NCBI GenBank assembly: GCA_023362775.1
Contig: JALMGJ010000001.1
Coordinates: forward strand, 59,613,501-59,677,500
Length of the DNA: 64,000 nucleotides
DNA from: Charina bottae
Taxonomy: Eukaryota > Chordata > Lepidosauria > Squamata > Charinaidae
Direction: 5' to 3'
This document shows positions 23,220-34,456 of the stretch, piece by piece; the first letter of the stretch is position 1, and the number at the start of each line of letters is the position of its first letter. The notes below the pieces were generated by a model. That model was not told where the DNA came from. It searched no databases and was given only the letters and a program-made list of their open reading frames with translations. Made by a program: the position numbers and the translations under genes.

Positions 23220-24267
23220 TTTAGAAAGAGGTTTCAAAGTGAAAAATAAAATAAAACCCAAAACACCTTCTTTTCGCTCGGCTTCTCCTCTCCCACAAAG
23301 AAAGGACCAAAAGGTTTCCTGGAATTTTCCCGTGGCGGTTTAAGGTGTGCAAACAAGGTTCAGATCCTTTTTCTTTTAAAAAAACGAGGGTTCTGGAGAA
23401 TAAATGCAACGGATCGCGAGTCCAAACAGTAGCATATACCAGGTTGCCAGTCCGCCAAACTGCTCGGTTTGGTTGCAAGTCCAGGCGCGAGTTTGCGAGC
23501 AGATGCGATGCTCCAGCAGATGTGGCGGGTTCAAACCAGCAATCGCTTTCTATTAAAAAACAAAAAAAAACCTGCAACAGGTTATTGATAGCTCATTATA
23601 TATATATAAAAAAGAAATGCAACAGGTTGCAAAGGTTGCTAAAAAAGCAAGTTGCCTTTTCCCCTCCCGGTGACCAGAGAGAGGAGATAATAAAATCCCC
23701 TAAACGTTGAGGGCTGGGGGGTGGAATTACGTCTCATAGATACAAAACAAAAAAAACTTTCTTAGAGAGTTGAAGGAGTGCGTGGAGGAGGGAAAAAAGG
23801 AAGGGCAACTGGCCGCCACTTAAAGCGAAGGCTCCGGAGACTCGGCGCCCTGCTGCCCACAAGCTCCCACGCTTCCAGATTGAGATGGCACCGACTGGCA
23901 GTCGGAGGAAAGTAGGTCCGGGGTGGGGGGATGCCTCCCTTCTGGGAGGCAGTGCGCCGCTCCCCCCTTTTGCCCAGGGGGCTGGTGTCCAGCTGCGCGC
24001 GGAGGCGACAAGCGCCCACGTGTGTAGAGATGTGTGTGTGTGTGTGCGCGCGTGCCGGCGCCGGGAGAGACCCCGAGACGCGCCGGGGACAGGCGGACGC
24101 CTTCAAGGTGGTTCTGCCGGCTTCCCTCCCTTCTCCTCCCGTGACTCTTGCTCTTCGCCCCCCCACCGCCCTCGCGGCGTGGGCGGCGATCTGAGCGGTC
24201 CTGCTTTCCTGGGGACGGCCGACCGCTGTGGCTGTTTGCACTAACCGACCAGCTCACCTCCCTCCCT

Positions 24268-24304
<37 letters not shown>

Positions 24305-24400
24305 GCGACTTCTGGCTGCACAACTTTTCCAGGAGCTCCCTCCTCTCCTCTCCTCTCCTCCTCCTCCCCCTCCTCCTCCTCAATTATTTAAAAGCCAAAC
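23220..24400 (-). promoter_or_regulatory. TGFB2: TGFB2 5' UTR and proximal promoter (approximate)
   Basis: Mammalian TGFB2 has a 5' leader of over 1 kb, and similar features occur here in the same order on the minus strand: a purine (GA)n tract at 24270-24300, a GT/CA tract with a CACGTG E-box at 24017-24022, and an A-rich end just before the ATG (TCTAAAATGC). A TATA-like TTTTAAATAA lies at 24384-24393, about 30 bases upstream of where a leader beginning near 24350 would start. The start site is inference; only position relative to the ATG and base composition are seen. Confidence 0.5.
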
Positions 24401-24900
24401 CGAATCAAGAAGGCAGAGCTACTGCTGCTTCTCCAAGGCTTTCGTGATTCCGCCCCCTCCACCCGCGCGCTTTCTCCTCAGACGGGGGGTTGCAAAGCTC
24501 TTTTTCCGCCCTCGCCTTGGCACCTTTCCTCGCGGAGTAGTAGGTGGCGTGCCTTTTTGTCTTTTCTTTTTTTTTGGCCCACAGCTCCCTCCTTCCTCGG
24601 GGAGCTTTGAAGGGATGGGGCTGGCAGGCACGCCGCCCCTCGTCCCCTGGTCTTATGGCCTCTCCCCTCTCTCGGAGCCCCCCAGCTCCACTCACGGCTT
24701 TCGCCAGCAGAGAACCCCACGCGCTTGCCGGAGAGGGCGGAATGATAAGGTTCTCTCGCGGCCGCGGGTGGGAGGGTGTGTGTCTCCGCTGCCTCCGCAA
24801 AATGACGCGGCGAGAGAGCTGACAGGCTTAGTGACAGTGCCGCCTTCTTGAACCTGGACTATGTCCTGCCTGCTCCCTTTCCAGCGAGGGGAAATGCCGA
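23820..24900. promoter_or_regulatory. TGFB2: CpG-rich promoter block
   Basis: About 1 kb that is strikingly GC- and CpG-rich compared with the AT-rich surroundings, located over the upstream half of the TGFB2 leader and promoter. It contains many overlapping open frames on both strands that reflect lack of stop codons in GC-rich DNA, not coding capacity. Simple CT and CCCT tracts lie at 24258-24300 and CTCCTC tracts at 24340-24380. Confidence 0.75.
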
Positions 24901-25050
24901 GAGAGCCAGGCAGGTCCGCATCCAAAAAAAAGATGGTCGTAGAAAGTGGCTTTGGCCAGGAGAGCTCGCATGCTACCGCGAGGAGGTAGAGGTGGAATAA
25001 CCGAGTCTTCTTTCTTAGGGGTGTTCCGATTTATGGGCTGCGAACTAGAG

Positions 25051-25170
25051 TGGGCGACCTGGTGCCTTCCAGATGTTTTGGACTTCAACTCCCACAATCC
25101 CTTGCCATTGGTTATGGTATCCGGGGCTGATGGGAGTTAAAACCAAAACAGCTGGAAGTCCAGGCTGTCA
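25051..25170. mobile_element. hAT-like MITE, decayed
   Basis: GCGACCTGGTGCCTTCCAGA and AACAGCTGGAAGTCCAGGCT are imperfect inverted ends; interior GGACTTCAACTCCCACAATC and GATGGGAGTTAAAACC form the hairpin halves common to hAT MITEs. Confidence 0.6.
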
Positions 25171-26569
25171 GCCCCTTATGAGAACTAAGAAATAATAAAA
25201 CCTAAGATCTAGGTAGTCTGGACAGAGCAGGCAAACTCATTCCCGCTTCTCCAACTGGTTCCCAAAGTTTGCGCTGACAGTGACCCATATATTTCATTCC
25301 GAATGTCCACTTTCTTGCTTGCCTCCAATTGTAGAATCTTGCCCAGAGTTATAAAACTAAGTTTCTACATACTTTTTGGCATGCTTTAAAAAAACAAAAC
25401 AAAACTTGCCAAATGTTCAGTGGCTGCACGCTCCATCAGTTGTTGAATGCCTTCAAACACTGCAGGGAGATGATCTGGTCATGATGATCACCTGTCATCT
25501 AATATTCATCGATGCCAGGGGTGGGCATCCATTCCAACCTCAGGAGCCACGTTAATGATAGGAGATGGGCTGCAGGTGTGCATATTCAGCCTCCCCACTT
25601 CAGGGTTGGCAGAGGGGCCTAAGTACATCTTGCACTTTCACTGGCAAACTGCTTGCACACCTGTTATACTGTGGAAGATGGTGCAAAAAAGTCCCTCTGG
25701 AAGTGCAGTACCCCCACCCATCCACCCACACTCCATTAATTGATTGGTGGGGGGGGGTGCATGTGACCCTAGTGGTGAGAGCTTCTCCAGCATAGCAATC
25801 CCCAGTTGCTGGTTGGTGGATTGCCAGAAAGGGCATGACAGGCCACCTAGCTTACCTAGTTGAAGGTGAGCTTTCTGCCTGGAATCTGTTCCAGGATGTG
25901 TATCCTCTTCTCCCATTGAACGTTGGACTGGGGATTCTAAGCCTCAGGTTGTGTACCCTGAAATTAGTTGATAGGGAAAACTAGCCTTTTTTCCCCCTCA
26001 ATAACTTAGGAGGGTTGTCTGAGATTTGATGTGAATATGGTAATGTTTTTTATTTGCAAACCTTCCTTTGGAGGAGGCATCTTAAATTCAGAGTTATCTT
26101 CTTGAAGGCTGTACCACACAGTCCGTACAGTTTAATGGCAGACAGGTATGAACATAAGGCAAAGCATTCTTTAATGATTCCTGTATTGCTCTTTGCTGGG
26201 GCCCAAGCAAAGCAAGTGAAAAGTAACTGTTTATCATTTAAACAGGTTTTTCAAAGTTTTTATGTTTAAGTTAGGGTAGATGTTTTGCACTGGTTCAGCA
26301 CAATTTAGGCTCTTTGCTAGACAATCTGTAGGTTATTATACTGGCTTTTCCTCAAAAAAGCTGTTTTGGGGATGAGAAAGATTCCCAAGAGACCACTTCT
26401 TCAGGTGACATAGAAGCTTCTCTCCAGCTATAAAACCTATTTTTGAAAATTCATTCCATCATAACTATTGTTAATTTAACAGAAGAAGAAATGACTCAAG
26501 GTGAGGGCCAGCATATGCTTGCCGAATTAGTTGAAGCAGACTAGGCAACGCCTCTCTTTCTGGCCAGAT

Positions 26570-26675
26570 TCAGATGTTAAGCCATAATGTGGTTGGATTG
26601 GTTTCAGTTTAATGTGTTGTACAAACCGAGCTACTGTGATTTCTAAACCACGGTTTATGGCAAAGCATGTTGTAT
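26570..26675. mobile_element. Possible MITE with CCATAATGTGGTT ends
   Basis: GTTAAGCCATAATGTGGTT and AAACCACGGTTTATGGCAAA are imperfect inverted repeats about 100 bp apart. A related end (CTAAACCATAATGTG) appears at about 39490. Confidence 0.45.
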
Positions 26676-27415
26676 TAGTTTAAAGCAGAGTGTCAGAAAT
26701 ATCTCAGAAACAAAGGACATTCACCAAGTTAAAATGTTACTCCTTCCTTCATTGTTGGCTTCTTTCTTTAATTAAAAGTAAAAGACACTTCTTCAAGTCA
26801 CCTAGGAGTCAGAATAAATGTTTGCAGAGATCATATAGGTTCAGACTGATGCAAAGATAAGATTTGTAGTAATGTTTAATCATCAGATTATCTGTTTCAT
26901 GTTTCTTGCTGAGTAGAGTTGGTTCTTTTCCACATATTTAAAAAAAAGAACTTTATTGCAAAAATGGGGACACCTAGAAGGTTGCTAACTAAGCAAAAGG
27001 ATCTTCTATTTCCTTTTTAGGTTAAAAAAGTATGTGATCTTTAACAATCTTGTAGTTTTTTTACAATGATTTAGATTGTTAAACATAATGCAAAGTATAA
27101 AATAGAAAAGAAAGTCATTTTCTGGAACTGCTGATGACCAAATCATTATGTAACATAGTTGGCCATATTTTATAAGCTAAACACAACTGTAGAAGAAATA
27201 TGCTTTGGAAAATATAATGTAATTTTTATCAGTTGCAGTGTGATGAAAAAGAATTTCCCATCCTTAAAGCAAGATTGTTTCAAAAGTAATATGGACTTGA
27301 AATGCTTAATCTTATTGAAGAACATTTTATGGAAGAACATTTTCATTTGCACTCTTTTGTTACATGCTACAACTATCCTTCAAAAAAGATGATGATTATT
27401 ATTATCCAGAGTTCT

Positions 27416-27663
27416 CACTCGAGGCACAAATGACCAGGCTCAAATTATCCTACTTCAGTCACATTATGCAAAGAACTAGCTCCCTGAAGATGCTGAGAAA
27501 GGTGGAAGGAAAGAGAAGAGGACAACCAGCAGCAAGCTGGAGAGACGCCATTACAGGTGTGATGGGGGAACTGTTGGAGGACCTGAAGGACCAGGTTAGG
27601 GACAGATTGTTATGGAGAAAATCTATCTATGTGGTCACCAGGAGTCGAAAACAACTTGATGGC
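27416..27663 (+). mobile_element. RTE-type LINE 3' fragment, divergent from Bov-B
   Basis: Encodes a C-terminal RTE-like stretch: LSYFSHIMQRTSS, LRKVEGKRRGQPAASW, and VTRSRKQLDG, parallel to KYFGHIMRRQDTLEK, GKVEGKRKRGQPRARW and VTKSRNRLNE of the Bov-B at 34840. It ends in a (TTA)n run (27665-27703). The same family recurs on the minus strand at 56606. Confidence 0.75.
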
Positions 27664-27701
<38 letters not shown>

Positions 27702-28002
27702 TCAAAATGCCCCAAATCTTTATTGATTGTAACTGCTGAATCCCCCACAAGAGACCAGTTATAGAACCTTTGGAAACAAAATAAGCGAAGTGGTCAGGTA
27801 GGAAACCTGGGATCAGGAAAAGTGAATGAGATACATTTCCATGAAGGATATAATCTTTTTTCAGTGTAGCTTTTAAAGGCAGAAGAGGCCTGGCCCTGGA
27901 AACCCTTAATCAGGAGGCAACAAAGATTAGAACCGAAGCAAGTGTTGAGATGCTGAGATGTGCTTCCTTGTCAGCATATTAGATTGGTACTACTCCTTAG
28001 AT

Positions 28003-28273
28003 CAGGGCTTTCCAAAGTTTTCCCATGGCGACACACCAACTGCCGTTGGTGTGTCGCCACAGGAAAACCCAGAAGTGCCGCCGTTGCAGCAGCACGCAAA
28101 AACCCGGAAGCGCTGCTGCCGCTTTCGGGTTTTTGCACGCCGCGGTTGGTGTGTTGCCGCGGGAAAACCTGAAAGCGCTGATGATGATCAGCACTTCCGG
28201 GTTGTGTGGCGACACACCAGACTGTGTGTGGCGACACACTTTTGTGTCGTGACACACAGTTTGGAAAGCTCTG
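28003..28273. mobile_element. hAT-type non-autonomous element H2
   Basis: CAGGGCTTTCCAAAG ... GTTTGGAAAGCTCTG inverted ends; exact 8-bp target duplication CCTTAGAT at 27995-28002 and 28274-28281. Interior is GC-rich with repeated GGCGACACACC and AAAACCCGGAAG blocks in both orientations. No coding capacity. Confidence 0.92.
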
Positions 28274-28293
28274 CCTTAGATATTATTCTACAG

Positions 28294-28428
28294 CAGTGTT
28301 TCTCAACCTTGACAACTTTCAGATGTGTAGACTTCAACTCCCAGAATCCCCCAGCCAGTATGGCTGGCTGGGGATTTCTGGGAGTTAAAGTCCACACATC
28401 TTAAAGTTGCTGAGGTTGAGAAACACTG
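28294..28428. mobile_element. Palindromic hAT-like MITE (CAGTGTTTCTCAACC type), copy 2
   Basis: Perfectly typical hairpin element of 135 bp with ends CAGTGTTTCTCAACCTTG and GTTGAGAAACACTG and centre CCAGCCAGTATGGCTGGCTG. Flanks TTCTACAG and CTCTACGG form an imperfect 8-bp duplication. It lies only 21 bases from H2. Confidence 0.88.
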
Positions 28429-28565
28429 CTCTACGGTGACCTAAAATCAGGAGTCTATTAGCATCTTTTCAAACAAATTTTATTAAAGAAAGCATGAGCA
28501 TTCATGAGCTGCAGCTCACTTCATCAGATATATTGAGTGACTAGACTGATGTAGGATTTAACTTT

Positions 28566-28620
28566 AATTCTGGGAGTTGAAGTCCACATATCTGAAAGTT
28601 GCAAAGGTTGAGAAACACTG
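28566..28620. mobile_element. Half copy of the CAGTGTTTCTCAACC MITE
   Basis: AATTCTGGGAGTTGAAGTCC through GGTTGAGAAACACTG: only the right half of the palindrome is present. Confidence 0.8.
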
Positions 28621-29064
28621 TTCTACAGCATTCCAAATTAACCCACTTTTAAAATAAAGTAGTACTAGCTGCAAAGCCTATGGAGTTGCTCTCTCTCATT
28701 CAGAACCTCACACTTAACTCCAGTGCCTATGACTTCAAGCCAGTCAGCTGAACATGCGCAAGCTGGGGAGTAAAAGGGCACAGCCAGAGTGCCATCCTAC
28801 TTGCAGGTAATCTTTTACAACCTGACTCAGTTGCAGCAAAATGAAAACATGGTATGTAATTATGGTTGTAATTGTTCATCTGGCTGTAAGTTGATGCATC
28901 ATCTTTAGTCCAACCTGCAAAAGGCCAAGCAGCAGTGATTTTCTAATTTAAGCCAAAAGTCAAAGTAAGCAATCGAAGTAAGGCAGCCAGGCTCAGTGAG
29001 CAAGATGGGAATAGATGTTAGGTCCAGTCCAGGAACAAAAGGTGTGAAGAGTTCTTAACAGCAA
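28621..29064. other. Intergenic DNA, unassigned
   Basis: Nothing recognisable on either strand. Confidence 0.5.
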
Positions 29065-29090
29065 TTATTCTAGTATTGAAGTCCACATTG

Positions 29091-29428
29091 GTAAAAGGTA
29101 AAGGTTCCCCCCGCACATTTGTGCAGTCGTGTCCGACTCTAGGGGCTGGTGCTCATCTCTGTTTGTTAGCCGAAGAGCCAGCGTTGACCGAAGACGCTTC
29201 CACGGTCATGTGGCCAGCATGACACATGCGGAATGCTGTTACCTACCCACCAAAGTGGTACCTATTAATCTACTTGCGTTTGCATGTTTTTGAATTGCTA
29301 TGTTGGCAAGAGCTGGGGCTAGTGCGGGAGCTCACTCCATCACGCGGGACTAGGGATTCGAACCTCCGAACTTGCGATCTTCCAGATCGACAAGCCTGGC
29401 GTCTTACCTGCTGAGCCACCACGCCTCC
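29091..29428 (-). repeat. tRNA-derived SINE, family A, full length
   Basis: Minus-strand copy from the tRNA-like head (GGTGGCTCAGCAGGTAAGAC) to the AGAGTCGGACACGACTGC Bov-B-like tail and CTTTACCTTTTAC terminus. It is flanked by an exact 26-bp target duplication (29065-29090 and 29429-29454) starting TTATTCTAG. Confidence 0.93.
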
Positions 29429-29515
29429 TTATTCTAGTATTGAAGTCCACATTGAGGGGGCCATAAATACCCAAGAGCCTTTCACTTTCTACCAGGCACA
29501 GTCGAAACTGTAGCT

Positions 29516-29821
29516 CAGGGCTTTCCAAAGTTTTCCCGCGGCGACACACCAAACGCCGTTGGTGTGTCGGCACGGGAAAACCCGGAAGTGCCGCCGTTGC
29601 AGCGCGCAAAAACCCGGAAGCGCTGCTGCCGCTTTCAATTTTTGCACGCCGCCGTGGCTGCGGTGCTTTTGGATTTTCACGCGCCACCGTTGGTGTGTCG
29701 CCACGGGAAAACCCGGAAGCGCTGATGGCGCACCATCAGCGCTTCCGGGTTTTGACGCGACACATCTGGGCCCTGCAGGCGACACACTTTTGTGTCGCGA
29801 CACACAGTTTGGAAAGCTCTG
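29516..29821. mobile_element. hAT-type non-autonomous element H3
   Basis: Ends CAGGGCTTTCCAAAG and GTTTGGAAAGCTCTG, exact 8-bp duplication CTGTAGCT at 29508-29515 and 29822-29829. Interior closely related to H2, with an additional GC-rich segment and repeated AAAACCCGGAAGCGCTGATG. Confidence 0.92.
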
Positions 29822-30125
29822 CTGTAGCTGATTTACCGAGGTCAGGTGCTACAAGCCTCAGCTTCAGCCAGGCACCTTTCCTTGCCTCCAACTATCCTCC
29901 AGCTTGCAATCTCTGGGATTTTGACTCACTACGGATGGCATTCCTCAAGGCTGCAGGCTGCAGGCCTTGACTCTAGTTTAAGATCTGAATCCTCTATAGG
30001 AAATTCAGGGTCAGTAAGGCCTGAACCCATTTCTTTACCAGTACTTAGGTTTGGCTCAGTGACTTCTGGCCTGATTGGTTCTTCTGTTTGCTCATCTTCA
30101 GACTGTATGTCCAGCTGGGTCTTGA

Positions 30126-30240
30126 TATAAATTATTTATTTATTATTTATTTAATTAATAAATTAATTAATTAATTTTTTCATTTTTATCACTGCCCATC
30201 TCCCTCCTAAGGAGGGAGTCTGGGTGGTTTACAATAAGAA
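30126..30240 (-). mobile_element. L2-type LINE 3' tail
   Basis: AT-rich TTATTTAT tail then CACTGCCCATCTCCCTCC and GAGTCTGGGTGGTTTACAA, the conserved 3' block of the L2 copies at 4490 and 12600. Extremely 5'-truncated. Confidence 0.75.
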
Positions 30241-30244
30241 TAAA

Positions 30245-30899
30245 TGCCTGAAAAGAGAAACAGTTGCTTTCCCGGGGGATATGATGACAGCAGTTACTGC
30301 AAGAAATAGCTGTTCTTTCATGACTCCTCACACTTTGGGGTGGAGAAGTTAGTTTGTGCCAAGAGATGCTTTTGGTTTTTGCCATAAATTGAGCCAGTAC
30401 AAACCAGTCTTGTGACTAACATAGAGTGATTGGCTGATAGTTGTGGAGTGCCATTACCCAAGGATAGAAAGATCTGGCACACAGGCCAACAAGTCGGCTT
30501 CACCGCTAACCAAATATACAGCTAGCACACATGAGTACAATCTCTAGATGTGGCTCTGAAGACAAATTCTGTACAACTCACCTTTCACCCCAGCTCTACC
30601 ACGCTCCCTTTCAAAACTTAATCTGGCAATAGGAAAAATGAATATGGGATGTCTTGCAGCAATTAAAACCTCAAGTCTGAATGTTGGTAGATGCTTTGAG
30701 GTATCTAGTCAGTGCTGACAAGCATGAGAACTAGTGAATATGGAGGCGCATGTCCACATACCCCCGTTTTCCTGCTTCTACATACCAATAGATATTTGGG
30801 TGTGTGCCTGTAGTCAATGTTTTATGCCTTTTACTTTGTAAATTGCTTTAAACTTTGCCTTGAATCATGGGGGACATTTATTTCATAATTAACAGATGT
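30245..30899. other. Intergenic DNA, unassigned
   Basis: No repeat or gene recognised. Confidence 0.5.
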
Positions 30900-30910
30900 A
30901 AATATCCATG

Positions 30911-31131
30911 TAAATATTCCTTCATGGATCACTGCCTTGTCGTGGCAAAGGGGCTTGCGTAACTCAATGAAGTCAGGTCAAGATGGACAGGACGTGACAG
31001 AGAGTTCTGACAAAACGTGGTCCACTGGAGGAGGAAATGGTAACCCACTCCAGTATCCTTGGCGTGCTATGGTCCATGAGGTCATGAAGAGTCGGACACG
31101 ACTAAACGACTGAACAACAAAAACAACAACA
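30911..31131 (+). mobile_element. Short non-autonomous Bov-B derivative (5' end joined to 3' end)
   Basis: First part resembles the Bov-B 5' untranslated region seen at 34860-35010 (CCTTGTCGTGGC, GGTAACCCACTCCAGTAT), directly joined to the Bov-B 3' end (CGTGCTATGGTCCATGAGG, GAGTCGGACACGACTAAACG, then CAACAA repeats). Exact 11-bp target duplication AAATATCCATG at 30900-30910 and 31132-31142. Confidence 0.88.
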
Positions 31132-31345
31132 AAATATCCATGATTGTATCTATATCTTAATCTAGGTGCTGAGGTCTGTTAGTCCCATTCCATTCAATTA
31201 GGTTCTGGGAAAGAAAATGGAAGACAACATCATCTCCTGGTTCAGATTGGGCCCAAATTTAAGAAATTGAATTTTGCCCAATTCAAATTATGGCCATTTA
31301 GGGTCAGAGGAGAAAAGTCATTAATGGTTATACTGATGAAGTATA

Positions 31346-32324
31346 CAGATAGTCTTCACTTACTGACCGGCCACTTAAAGGCAGTTCAAAGTTACAATGG
31401 TACCCCAAAAGTAGATTTCAAACTGGAGCCCGAAATTACGACCCTCACAAGGCCTCCACAATCACGTGACCCGGATTCGGCCATCCCAGAAGCGGTGGCC
31501 ATTTTGGGTCACGTGACCACCCTTTGGTACCAGGAAGTCCTCCAGGCTTACCACGCTGAATTTCTGAGGCAGCAGGCCCGGTCACATGGTTGCCCTACTT
31601 CCCGTGGTTTAGCAGCCGGCAGAGGGAGGCTTGTGTGTGCCTTACTGTACAAGAAAGGTAAGTATTTTTTTCCATACAGTTCTGTAAGCTTGCCTTTAAT
31701 TCTTTCCCAGTTTTTGTTTAACTTAAGTAGAGATTTGTATGGTGGCATGCATATATACAGTACTGTACAGTAACAAAAGCTGCAGAGTTTACTACAGCAG
31801 GAAAAAAAAGTTACAGTACTATACAGTACCTTTAAATCCAGTACCTTTGTTCTACTGTACTGTAGAGCAAAGATTCCAATGAAGACCTTACAGTAAAAGT
31901 TTTTAATAATCAACCTGTAATATTTAATATCTCCCTTGCATGGGAGATGGGCAGGGAATAAATTTGAAAAATAAAATAAAATAAATAAAATATTAGTTGA
32001 AAATAACAGTAATATTAACTGAAAATAATACTACTGTAGCCACAGAAGCATTTCCATAGTCATGTTTTGGTGGAAAACATATGACTATCATACTCTGCCC
32101 CCACAGTACTGCAAAGTAACTCCTTGTTCGCTTAACAACCGTGCCATTCACTTAAGAACTGAAGGAAAGCACAAGCCCCAATCTTGAATCACTTAATGAC
32201 CGCTGTGACTCACTTAACAACCGTGGTAAAAAAAGGTCATAAAAATGAGTCTGGACTCACTAACCGTTATGACTTAAAACCAAAAATCTGGGCTCAATTG
32301 TGGTCGTTAAGTGAAGACTACCTG
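31346..32324. mobile_element. TA-flanked DNA transposon, non-autonomous, 979 bp
   Basis: Ends CAGATAGTCTTCACTTACTG and the reverse complement of AACGACC…: on the right TTAAGTGAAGACTACCTG. TA dinucleotides border both ends (31344-31345, 32325-32326). Subterminal CACTTAACAACCGTG-type motifs repeat several times near the right end. No transposase frame; the 168-codon frame at 31267 starts outside the element and has no domain. Confidence 0.8.
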
Positions 32325-32606
32325 TATTTATCAAATATACACAAACACTTTTAACTTTATACTGTTTCATATGTTGCATTGTTGTCCCCATTTGCCTGAG
32401 GTGGAGAGTAGGTAGATCCATTTTTGTTTGGAGATCTGTCTTGTTGGATTAAGAAGAAAAGTTTTTTAAAAGGAACAAAAACTGTTTTAATTTGCTTTAT
32501 TATAATGCAAACAATAAATGTTTCAAAGGTTTCTAAATCTGAGGAGTGAAACATTCATTTTCCAGCTCTAGAATACATTGTACTGTATCTTTTGTACTGT
32601 ATCTTT

Positions 32607-32702
32607 TGTTCCTTTTGAAACTAACAACAACAGTAAGCAAACTCCAGAATACATTGTATTCTAGAGTTCGCTTACTGTTGTTGTTAGTTTCAAAAGGAAC
32701 AG
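32607..32702. repeat. Near-perfect 47-bp-arm palindrome
   Basis: Left arm GTTCCTTTTGAAACTAACAA… and right arm …TTGTTAGTTTCAAAAGGAAC are reverse complements with about two mismatches; the centre at ACATTGTATT is nearly spacer-free. Preceded by repeated TACTGTATCTTTTG. Confidence 0.9.
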
Positions 32703-34456
32703 AGTTAAAAACTGAAGAAGTATCTTAGATATTTACACAGTAATATTACAAGGCAAGCTACTACTTGACCAGAACTTTATTCCTATTCAAGCCCAGCCCA
32801 CAGTTATCTAACATTTTGCAAGATAAATGTACTTTTACCATCTGGGTATTGGTAAAACTGCTGACATTGCTGTTATGTGTTGAGATAAGCATATTAATTA
32901 TAGAGTAAATAATGTTTTAAGATTTTAATTTAAAGTTTTGACTTTCTTTTAAAAAAACAGTACTGTAACTATGACATCTCTCTCAAACAATTAGCTTTAA
33001 TCTAACTATAAATGTATTCGCCTTACAATTAATCTAACTAATAGAGCACATTAATAAATTTATTTTCCTTTGGTTTCTTCTGACCCTAACCCTTCTAAAA
33101 AGATTCAAGAGGTATATGAGGATCTGCTCCACTCTCAGATGCTGTTCCATCTGCAGATGCACACAGCAGGATACAACCCTAAATCAAAATATATTTTGTT
33201 TTAAATGAGATTGAGCACTGCACTTTTATTTCGAAAAAGTAATTTGGACCTTGCACAAAGCACAGTACTTTCCCACTATTTGTTAAAGCAACTTTTTTTT
33301 CCAGGCCTGAAAGAAAAGATGCTGCTGCTTGCATGAGTTGACTAATTAAAATTAATGCAACTCTTAAAGCACTGCCAACATTTTTTCAGGTGCATGCAGC
33401 AGCCTAAGAAAATAGCTTGGTTGCTTTAATGAACAGCGGAGAGGAGCTGTGTTCCTGCAAGGTCCAAAGTACTTGTTCCAAATCATTTTCAAAACATGCA
33501 GTTTTAAAATGAGGTTTTTCAGAACCAATCTGAGATGTCTGAAATATGAATATTTGATTCTGCCTACCAAATAGAATCAAGACTTTACAAAGCTTTGAGT
33601 AGAAACTACTGGGGCTGATAACTTTAGAAACAATATTTTAAGAATGGATAACCCACAGGCATTTCATGTTCATCTCATGAAAAAACTGTTCATTTGCTCA
33701 CTAATAATCAGAACATGCTTCAACAGGCATTTTATACTGGCTACATTTGAACTGCAAAAATCAAGGCAGCCACTAGATGGCAGCAAAGAGGGTTTTGTGT
33801 ATTTCTTTGCTGTGATCCAGGGATGGTCTGCATTTGTAGCATAAATTTTGTACCCCTTATTTCATGCTTTGTTACTTTGATTGCTTGATGCTGAGGCTTG
33901 TCCAAGATAGGATGAAGCAGAAAGGCTGCCCTTCAGACGTTACTGTATTTTCACATTTCACCTCACTTTCTAGTCATGACTATCATCTTTAGGTGGTATA
34001 TTTTGCCTAGATGTAGGGGAAGCAGGGGTTAAGCAGCTGTACTAAGGACCCTCTAAAACTGAGACTCCATACATCCGTATCTATCACCTACTGTAATGTG
34101 ACAATTATGCTGGTATAAAGCAGGCTAGATCTGATTAGTGCCTTGGTGAAAAACTTCTTAGAAATCCTATCTTGCTACCTTTAGTGAAAAAAAAACCAGG
34201 ATTGCTTAATCATCGTATCTCTTAGTTTAAGATGTAAACGCTAGCTGAAATTTGGTGGTGGAAACAGTAGTTTTTGCTGAGTCAGGTTTGTAGGAATGCA
34301 ACTTTAGTAGCAGAACATTCACATCCAGTCAAACATACATACATCTTAACTATTTTAAACATACATACATCTTAACTATTTCAGTTCCTTTTTGAAACTT
34401 CATTGTTCCACTAAATGTCTTTACCTCTTCTGGTATGCAGTCAGGCTAGGTTTAAG
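32703..34456. other. Intergenic DNA, unassigned
   Basis: AT-rich, no gene. A short direct duplication of ACATACATACATCTTAACTA lies at 34327-34382. Confidence 0.5.

Larger units (their letters stand above)
24901..27415. other. Upstream intergenic DNA
   Basis: No second gene recognised. Contains two probable MITEs (25051-25170 and 26570-26675), otherwise unassigned. Confidence 0.55.

Noticed and set aside
22782..23261. N-terminal extension of TGFB2 by 14 residues
   Set aside because: The upstream start would be TTG; homology places the start at the ATG at 23219.
23221..23577. Long upstream open frame in the TGFB2 leader ending one base before the ATG
   Set aside because: Its first codon on the minus strand is TTG, and no ATG lies in the frame, so there is no evidence for a conventional upstream ORF.
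23762..24851. Several 100-200-codon overlapping frames on both strands in the CpG-rich block
   Set aside because: Composition is low-complexity (Arg/Pro/Ser/Leu-rich) and they overlap on both strands, as expected for GC-rich promoter DNA.
31267..31773. 168-codon open frame as a possible transposase
   Set aside because: It begins outside the transposon boundary and contains no recognisable catalytic motif.
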